Source: Acidimicrobiales bacterium (lineage in GTDB: Bacteria > Actinomycetota > Acidimicrobiia > Acidimicrobiales > AC-9). From it: a stretch of DNA of 38,611 nt. Every line of letters starts with the position of its first letter. The first letter of the stretch is position 1. Of the stretch, positions 33,643 through 38,611 are shown piece by piece. The notes below the pieces were generated by a model. The model saw only the letters and a list, made by a program, of their open reading frames with translations. It was not told where the DNA came from and ran no database searches. The translations under genes were made by a program, and so were the position numbers. The DNA is taken from NCBI GenBank assembly GCA_036270875.1, contig DATBBR010000077.1, positions 1 to 38,611 on the forward strand. Reading direction: 5' to 3'.

Positions 33643-34113
33643 CTATCGGGGACGCCCCACAGTCGCCGAGCCGGCGGGCTCGGATCGGCGCGGTCCGCGT
33701 CGTGCGTTCGACCGGCCCCGCGTGGGCTGGTCGAGCTCGCCGGCGGCCGTCTCGAGGCGTCTCCTCGCCGCCGCCAGCGCCGTCTGGGCCGACTTGACCC
33801 GGCGGGTAGGCACGACCGTGTCCGCAACCACCTCGGTCCGGCTCTGGGTCGATCCCCCAGCCCGAAAGAAGCGACGGCGGACCCGACCCACCACGACCAC
33901 CGCCTCCTCGATGTCGAGCGTGGCCGCCGATGCCGGGGCATCGAACCACACGACAGGGACGGTCTCGGCCCGATCTCCGGTCCTGTCCACCGTCACCTGA
34001 ACAGCGACCAGCCGTTCACCGGAGGGAAGCACCCGCTGCTCGGCGGGCCGGCTGAGCCGGCCGGCGACGACCACCACGTTCCACGCACACATGTCCCACT
34101 CCCGTTTGTCCAT
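33643..34113 (-). CDS. Single-stranded DNA-binding protein-like (OB fold)
   Basis: A 156-residue protein. [29 protein letters not shown] (about residues 12-40; key residues GRL and PSG) and [10 protein letters not shown] followed by [27 protein letters not shown] match the SSB OB fold: strand 1, PSG turn, WF strand, and the G-x-L/R-R strand. The C-terminal 50 residues are basic ([22 protein letters not shown]) and lack the acidic tail (DDDIPF-type) of true SSB. It is likely a divergent SSB-like protein with unknown partners. ATG at 34113 is used; ATG at 34092 is an alternative. Confidence 0.7.
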   Translation of the reverse strand: MDKREWDMCAWNVVVVAGRLSRPAEQRVLPSGERLVAVQVTVDRTGDRAETVPVVWFDAPASAATLDIEEAVVVVGRVRRRFFRAGGSTQSRTEVVADTVVPTRRVKSAQTALAAARRRLETAAGELDQPTRGRSNARRGPRRSEPAGSATVGRPR

Positions 34114-34177
34114 CGTCTCGACGCAGGGGGAAGTGCGTGGTGAAGCTGTGGCGCACGCTATGTGCCGGGTGTGACAC

Positions 34178-35599
34178 TCAGCCCAGCGCGGCGAGCCGTT
34201 CGGCGGCGTCCGACAGCTGGGCGTCGTGCCGCAGCACCCGGCGGAACAGCTCTCTTGCCCGGGGGAGGTCGCCGGATCGCTCGTACAGGTCGGCCAGGGC
34301 GTACCACTGTCGGACGTGATGGGGCCGCGGGCGCCGGACGTCCTGGCCCGCGCGCCCCAGCAGGGCGAGCGCCCCTCGGATGTCGCCTCGGTCGGCGCGC
34401 GCGCCGGCCACGACCAGGCGACCCTCGGCCACCACGTCGGCACTGGGGGAGGCCTGGCGGAGCTCGTCCCAGACCTCGTCCACCGCCCGGACGTGGCCCA
34501 GCGCCCGGTGGCAGTCCGCCAGCACCGGATACTGGTCGTAGGAGCCGGTGAGCCGGTGGTAGGCGTCGAGCTGTCGGATGGCGGCGCTCCAACGCCCTTG
34601 GCGGTAGAGGGTCAGGCCGTAGAGCTCGCGAACCGAGGGCGACTGGGGAGCCGTGCTGACCAGGCTGCGCAGGATGCGGGCCGCATCCACGTACCGGTCA
34701 CGTTCGTAGGCAGCCGCGGCTTCCGAGAGACGCTGCTGCAATCGTCTGGTCTCGGTCCGCCCCGACCCCGAGAGCTCCTCGAGGACCGGGGCGGGCAGCC
34801 GGCCCGAGCGCGGCGGCCGAGATCGTCGGGCGGAGGGTCGCTGTGTGACCTCAGCGACATCAGGTTCGCGCACCCAGGTCTCCGGCTCCCACGGTGGGGG
34901 TGGACCCGGTTCCTTCCACTTTCCAGCGCCGCTGGTGCCCCCGCGTTCGTCCCGCCCACCAGGACGGGATGGCCGTGCGGTCTCGTCCACCACCCCAGCG
35001 CCCCGTCGAGCCACACTGCCCCAGCCTCGAGGAGTGGGACGGGCCCGCTGCGGCGCCTTCGGCTCGTCCCGCCGGCCCCGGTCGGCTGCCCTGCGGGGTC
35101 GCTCCGGCCGTCCTCCCGACGATGGCGGCGGTCCCCCGGTCGAGCGGCGGGCCCGGCCTTGTCGACCGCCGGCGTCCGCCCGCGCTGGGCCCGTGGCGTC
35201 GCTGCGCCGCTTGGTCGGACGACCACCGGTGCGGGGCCGGCTGTCGTCACCCTGCTTGTCGCCGGTTCGCCGCTCGCCGGCTCGTCGGTCGCTCGCGCCG
35301 GGACGGCCGGGTTCGCTGCGCCGCTTGGTCGGACGACCACCGCTGCGGGGGCGGCCGTCGTCGCCCTGCCTGTCGCCGGTTCGCCGCTCGCCGGTGCGGG
35401 GGCGGCCCGAGCGCGGGGGCCCGCCCGATCCGCGCTGCCCCTGGCGAGGGCGACCCGTCGTCGCTGCCCGAGGAGCGTCTCCCGAGCGGCGGCGACCGGA
35501 GCCGTCGGACGAGCGAGAAGTGCCTCGCTGAGGGCGCGGCCCACGACCTCCGCTACTGGCGGCGGGGCGCGGTCGTCCTGGGCGCGGAGGCTTGGCCAT
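34178..35599 (-). CDS. TPR protein with long disordered, repeat-containing N-terminus
   Basis: A 473-residue protein. Residues 1-265 are disordered and rich in Arg, Gly, Pro and Ser, containing two near-identical 26-residue repeats (GERRTGDRQGDD..., GERRTGDKQGDD...), followed by a linker. From about 290 tetratricopeptide-like helices follow: RLSEAAAAYERDRYVDAARI, ELYGLTLYRQGRWSAAIRQL, YPVLADCHRALGHVRAVDEV and ALADLYERSGDLPRARELFR. TPRs mediate protein contacts. The gene lies in the position of Rv1691, the TPR gene before the Rv1692 phosphatase in M. tuberculosis, but about 6 kb further away. ATG at 35599 is six bases from a TACGAT box. Confidence 0.8.
   Translation of the reverse strand: MAKPPRPGRPRPAASSGGRGPRPQRGTSRSSDGSGRRRSGDAPRAATTGRPRQGQRGSGGPPRSGRPRTGERRTGDRQGDDGRPRSGGRPTKRRSEPGRPGASDRRAGERRTGDKQGDDSRPRTGGRPTKRRSDATGPARADAGGRQGRARRSTGGPPPSSGGRPERPRRAADRGRRDEPKAPQRARPTPRGWGSVARRGAGVVDETARPSRPGGRDERGGTSGAGKWKEPGPPPPWEPETWVREPDVAEVTQRPSARRSRPPRSGRLPAPVLEELSGSGRTETRRLQQRLSEAAAAYERDRYVDAARILRSLVSTAPQSPSVRELYGLTLYRQGRWSAAIRQLDAYHRLTGSYDQYPVLADCHRALGHVRAVDEVWDELRQASPSADVVAEGRLVVAGARADRGDIRGALALLGRAGQDVRRPRPHHVRQWYALADLYERSGDLPRARELFRRVLRHDAQLSDAAERLAALG
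35201..35392. repeat. 78-bp tandem direct repeats (114-bp period)
   Basis: Segments 35201-35278 and 35315-35392 are nearly identical and encode the two 26-residue repeats of the TPR protein. The period is 114 bp, a whole number of codons, so copy number can change without a frameshift. Confidence 0.75.
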
Positions 35600-35605
35600 G
35601 ATCCG

Positions 35606-35611
35606 ATCGTA
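35606..35611 (-). promoter_or_regulatory. -10 box for the TPR gene
   Basis: TACGAT on the minus strand ends 6 bases before the ATG at 35599 (gap CGGATC), leaving no room for a ribosome binding site. It is divergent from the next promoter. Confidence 0.5.
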
Positions 35612-35673
35612 CCGGCAGGGCCGTCGTCGCTCTTCGGCGCCTCCCGCCGAGATCGCCGATATCCCTGCGGGCA

Positions 35674-35679
35674 TACTGT
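35674..35679 (+). promoter_or_regulatory. -10 box for the 89-residue protein
   Basis: TACTGT lies 5 bases before the ATG at 35685, another leaderless arrangement. Confidence 0.4.
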
Positions 35680-35684
35680 CCGCC

Positions 35685-35954
35685 ATGGCACGCCCCTGGC
35701 TCGTCCCGCCCGCGCCGTTCAACCCCGAGGGCATCGCCTGGGCCATCAAACTCGATGCGAGAGACGACGCCGCGCGGGTGGCCGCGCTCTACGAGTGCAC
35801 CACCTCGGAGCCGGCGGGAATCGAGCTGGCCGAGTGGGCGGTCCCGCCGGCGATGACCGAAGACGATGCGATCTCCTGGCTTGGCGGTTTCATGCCCGAT
35901 GCCGACGCCGTGCGGATCAGCCGGGCGATGGTTGCCGCACTGGCCGAGGCCTAG
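35685..35954 (+). CDS. Small hypothetical protein (89 aa)
   Basis: I do not recognise this family. An 89-residue protein starting MARPWLVPPAPFNPEG, with a Trp-rich opening, then DARDDAARVAALYECTT and a C-terminal helix. It is mildly acidic overall. The ATG at 35685 follows a -10-like box closely; an in-frame start 93 bases upstream lies inside the divergent TPR gene and is unlikely. It is isolated between the TPR gene and the zinc-ribbon gene, and converges on the latter. Codon use (G/C third positions) supports coding. Confidence 0.55.
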   Translation: MARPWLVPPAPFNPEGIAWAIKLDARDDAARVAALYECTTSEPAGIELAEWAVPPAMTEDDAISWLGGFMPDADAVRISRAMVAALAEA

Positions 35955-35983
35955 CTCCAGCTGCTGCGCTTCGGAGCCGACCG

Positions 35984-36421
35984 TCAGGAGTTGACGGCGT
36001 CTCGAGAGTCGTCCCGGTAAAGCGCCGTCCGTCGGTAGCGGATGTTCATCCGCCGAACCTGGCTGTTGTAGGCATCGATCAGCCTCGTCCGCTCGGCCTT
36101 GTCAGCGCAGTGGCCCAGGCGGTCCTCGAGGCGGCGCCGCATGCGCTCGATCCGCTGACCGTCAGTGAGCACCTCAGGCTCCCGCTCCTTCGGGCGGTAG
36201 CGGATCCCATAGTGCCCTCCCTCGATCCGGGTCCCGCCGGCGATCTCGGGGATGTCGAGCTGCTCACGGAGCGCGTACTGGTCGTTCGACTTGTTGACGT
36301 GGATGGCGACCACGTTCAGCGCGTGCAGCCCCTGCGCGCTGCACGCGTCCTTCACGCAGTACTCGTATCCCTCGTGGACCCGCTCCTCGGGGATGGTGTC
36401 TCCGCAATACCGGCAGTTCAA
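35984..36421 (-). CDS. Zinc-ribbon hypothetical protein
   Basis: A 145-residue protein beginning NCRYCGDTIPEERVHEGYEY and CVKDACSAQG, so CX2C and CX5C pairs that could bind one zinc. The rest is charged and helical (YGIRYRPKEREPEVL, RIERMRRRLEDRLG, NSQVRRMNIRYRRTALY). I do not know the family's role. A TTG at 36421 is the only start before the zinc ribbon; AAGG lies about 8 bases upstream. A -10 candidate TAAACT is at 36467-36462. It could be a DNA- or RNA-binding protein (inference). Confidence 0.6.
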   Translation of the reverse strand: MNCRYCGDTIPEERVHEGYEYCVKDACSAQGLHALNVVAIHVNKSNDQYALREQLDIPEIAGGTRIEGGHYGIRYRPKEREPEVLTDGQRIERMRRRLEDRLGHCADKAERTRLIDAYNSQVRRMNIRYRRTALYRDDSRDAVNS

Positions 36422-36498
36422 AGCGACGACCTTCTGGTGTGAATGGGCTGGTGGGTGCCCCAGTTTACCGGCGCGCCAGCCCAGCCCAAGCCGCCGCG

Positions 36499-36834
36499 TC
36501 AGGCCTGCTCGGCCTCTGCGGCGGTGAGCTCCGCGGCGGGGTCGGCCTCCAAGCGGTCGTCGGGAATCGGCTCGCCACTGCGGACGGAGCGACCGTAGGT
36601 ACCCTCCGCCAGCCTGCGCTCGGCCCGGTCCAGGGCCGCCAAGCGATCGCGCAGACCGCCGGCGACAGCGTCGTCGGTCTCCTCGGCTGTCAGGCGCTCG
36701 GCAGGCTCGTCCATCGACACCGACTCGTTGGCCGTCGCCCGGTCCTCCTGCCCGGCGGAGGCCGTCTCGTCCAGGAGGTCCTGCACCCGGGCCCGCTCGG
36801 CTTCGAGCAGCTTCCGTGCCCGCTGGTCGTCCAT
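36499..36834 (-). CDS. DksA/TraR-like protein without cysteines
   Basis: A 111-residue protein with an N-terminal coiled coil (RARKLLEAERARVQDLLDE, LRDRLAALDRAERRLAEG) and a C-terminal part YGRSVRSGEPIPDDRLEADP that follows the DksA/TraR zinc-finger pattern YGRCxxCGxPIPxxRLxAxP. Both first cysteines are Ser and the third/fourth positions (AELT...) are also not Cys, so the finger cannot bind zinc. AGGAGG lies 4-5 bases before the ATG at 36834, one of the few strong ribosome binding sites here. Cysteine-poor DksA paralogues are known to act when zinc is scarce; whether this one does is inference. A C4 paralogue is at 19764-20102. Confidence 0.85.
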   Translation of the reverse strand: MDDQRARKLLEAERARVQDLLDETASAGQEDRATANESVSMDEPAERLTAEETDDAVAGGLRDRLAALDRAERRLAEGTYGRSVRSGEPIPDDRLEADPAAELTAAEAEQA

Positions 36835-36957
36835 CTGTCCTCCTCGACGCGATCAGAGCGAGACTCAGTCTGGTCGGTGTGCGGGCGGCCGTCGAGAGCA
36901 GGCGCACCACCCCGAGGGGTCGGTCGCCGAGTCTTGTCGGCCGGGTATCGAGGCGCC

Positions 36958-36963
36958 CACAAT
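36958..36963 (+). promoter_or_regulatory. Promoter of the LLM oxidoreductase gene
   Basis: CACAAT (-10) with TTGTCG (-35, 36934-36939) at 18-base spacing. The -10 ends 7 bases before the ATG at 36971. Confidence 0.45.
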
Positions 36964-36970
36964 CCTCGTC

Positions 36971-37807
36971 ATGCGCTACGGACTGTTCGTGCCCGCCTTC
37001 GCCGAGCTCGCTGATCCCCGTCGTGTCGCGGCACTTGCACGTACCGCCGAGGAGTCGGGTTGGGAGGGCTTCTACCTGTGGGACCACGTCCTGGGCCGTG
37101 ACGGGATGGGAGTGGCCGATCCCTGGGTCACGCTGGCGGCGGTGGCGACGGCGACCGAGCGGGTCCGGATCGGCACGCTCGTCACGCCGGTCAGCCGTCG
37201 TCGACCGTGGGTGATGGCTCGGCAGGTGAGCACGCTCGATCATCTGTCGGGCGGGAGAGTGGTCGTGGGGATCGGTCTCGGCCACGACGGGTGGCACGAG
37301 TTCAGCGCCTTCGGCGAGGTGGTCGACACCGCGGCCCGCGCTCGGCTCCTCGACGAGTCGGTCGACGTGCTGCGCCGGTTGCTCAGCGGCGAGCCTGTAC
37401 GCCACCACGGCGAGCACCTGACCGTCGACACCGAGCCGTTCATCCCTCGACCGCTACAGGACCCAGTACCGATCTGGGCAGCGTGCCAGTGGCCGAACCG
37501 CCGCCCTCTCGCTCGGGCGGCTCGACTGCAGGGCTGCTTCCCGATCTTCCCCGCTCCCATGCCCCCACCTCCGCCCACTCCGACCGAGGTCGCCGAGGTT
37601 CGCGGCGAGCTCGACCGTCTCGGTGCGGCGCCGGACATCGACCTCGTCGTCCGCGGCGCGCTCTCCCTCGAAGAGCCCTCTGCCCTCCGACGGCGCACGG
37701 CCGACCTGGAGGAAGCGGGCGCCACGTGGATGCTCGAGGGCTTCGCGCCGGGCGAGCCTCCAGCTGCGGTGGTCGAAGAGGTGGTCCGACGAGGGCCGCC
37801 GCGTTAG
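36971..37807 (+). CDS. LLM-class flavin-dependent oxidoreductase
   Basis: A 278-residue TIM-barrel protein of the luciferase-like monooxygenase family (F420 or FMN dependent). RYGLFVPAFAELADPRRVA opens the barrel, followed by ESGWEGFYLWDHV, TERVRIGTLVTPVSRRRPWVMARQ, and the LSGGRVVVGIGLG signature. GDGWHEF-type GHDGWHEFSAFGE follows. It is at the short end for the family and has a Pro-rich segment (PAPMPPPPPTPT) where the substrate cap would be. ATG at 36971 is chosen because the first strand starts there. The substrate and flavin are unknown. It ends before the rRNA terminator. Confidence 0.9.
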   Translation: MRYGLFVPAFAELADPRRVAALARTAEESGWEGFYLWDHVLGRDGMGVADPWVTLAAVATATERVRIGTLVTPVSRRRPWVMARQVSTLDHLSGGRVVVGIGLGHDGWHEFSAFGEVVDTAARARLLDESVDVLRRLLSGEPVRHHGEHLTVDTEPFIPRPLQDPVPIWAACQWPNRRPLARAARLQGCFPIFPAPMPPPPPTPTEVAEVRGELDRLGAAPDIDLVVRGALSLEEPSALRRRTADLEEAGATWMLEGFAPGEPPAAVVEEVVRRGPPR

Positions 37808-37870
37808 CGCTCGTCCATTTTGTCGTACTTCATGAGCTAGCTACCCGGCCATCGCGGTCCGGACGCGACG

Positions 37871-37897
37871 AGGCCCCCGCCGTGATGGCGGGGGCCT
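37871..37897. terminator. Terminator hairpin between LLM gene and rRNA operon
   Basis: AGGCCCCCGCC (37871-37881) pairs with GGCGGGGGCCT (37887-37897) around GTGAT, an 11-bp GC stem. It lies 13 bases beyond the 5S rRNA 3' end on the minus strand and also downstream of the LLM gene on the plus strand. There is no strong T-tract. Confidence 0.75.
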
Positions 37898-37909
37898 CTG
37901 TCTGAGAGC

Positions 37910-38025
<116 letters not shown>

Positions 38026-38114
38026 AACCTGGCTCTTTTCGTGATGCTGCCGGGCGCAAACACGCCCAGCCACCCCTGTGAGCCTTCCATAGCGAGCACG
38101 AACATCGGGCTGTT
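38026..38114 (-). other. 23S-5S spacer
   Basis: About 89 bases with no tRNA or other gene visible. Its 23S-side part (GGGCTGTTCTCC region) would take part in the processing stem. Confidence 0.7.

Positions 38115-38611
<497 letters not shown>

Noticed and set aside
32511-33941. Aldolase with a long N-terminal extension
   Set aside because: The added part is low-complexity shadow of the SSB-like gene; GTG at 33560 has an excellent ribosome binding site.
35684-37807. A complete novel defence or mobile system among the small genes
   Set aside because: No nuclease, toxin-antitoxin, reverse transcriptase, recombinase or phage-like gene is seen here; evidence supports only isolated small proteins.

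Overview
The window is about 70% GC, gene-dense and mostly minus-strand. Its gene content and order point to an actinobacterium (Actinomycetota). The run tlyA-nadK-recN-pyrG-nudix-xerD ... scpA-scpB-rluB-(aroH-tyrA-aroA)-cmk-der matches the block known from Mycobacterium tuberculosis (about Rv1691 to Rv1713), but it is rearranged. A deep lineage such as Acidimicrobiia is my inference from the overall mix (KorAB 2-oxoacid:ferredoxin oxidoreductase, DhnA-type class I aldolase, DUF1015); no 16S rRNA is present to test it.

Layout. 1-1.1 kb: part of a RepA-like AAA ATPase lying against the 3' end of tRNA-Pro(GGG), the typical place for an integrated element. 1.2-3.6 kb: a glutamine synthetase family gene, a frameshifted membrane-protein remnant and an NTF2/SnoaL-like gene, followed by a long hairpin. 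3.6-7.2 kb: an operon of membrane PP2C phosphatase, acyl-CoA carboxyltransferase and an HMG-CoA lyase-like protein. 7.25-11.1 kb: radical SAM/DUF512 protein plus Der, with divergent ispH. 11.1-17.4 kb: a nine-gene overlapping operon scpA-scpB-rluB-aroH-tyrA-aroA-cmk-plsC (condensin partners, rRNA modification, aromatic amino acid synthesis, CMP kinase, phospholipid acylation), with divergent trpS. 18.5-28.1 kb: HAD phosphatase, Lys/Ala-rich phasin-like protein, a broken tlyA, nadK, recN, pyrG, ADP-ribose pyrophosphatase, xerD, DksA/TraR, M50 protease and HD-domain protein, all on the minus strand. 28.2-36 kb: DUF1015, korAB, class I aldolase, an SSB-like protein and a TPR protein. 36-37.8 kb: small proteins, including a cysteine-less DksA relative, and an LLM flavin oxidoreductase. 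37.9-38.6 kb: 5S rRNA and the 3' end of 23S rRNA (minus strand), with the operon terminator.

Most operon junctions are 4-base stop/start overlaps (ATGA, GTGA, once TTGA). Many first genes have a TANNNT -10 box only 5-9 bases from the start codon, which suggests leaderless mRNAs. The points most worth checking are the in-frame amber codon in tlyA, a 19-bp dyad that recurs as a single arm 20 kb away next to recN, the Cys-to-Ser change in the HMG-CoA lyase motif, the zinc-less DksA paralogue, and the start-less RepA-like gene beside tRNA-Pro.
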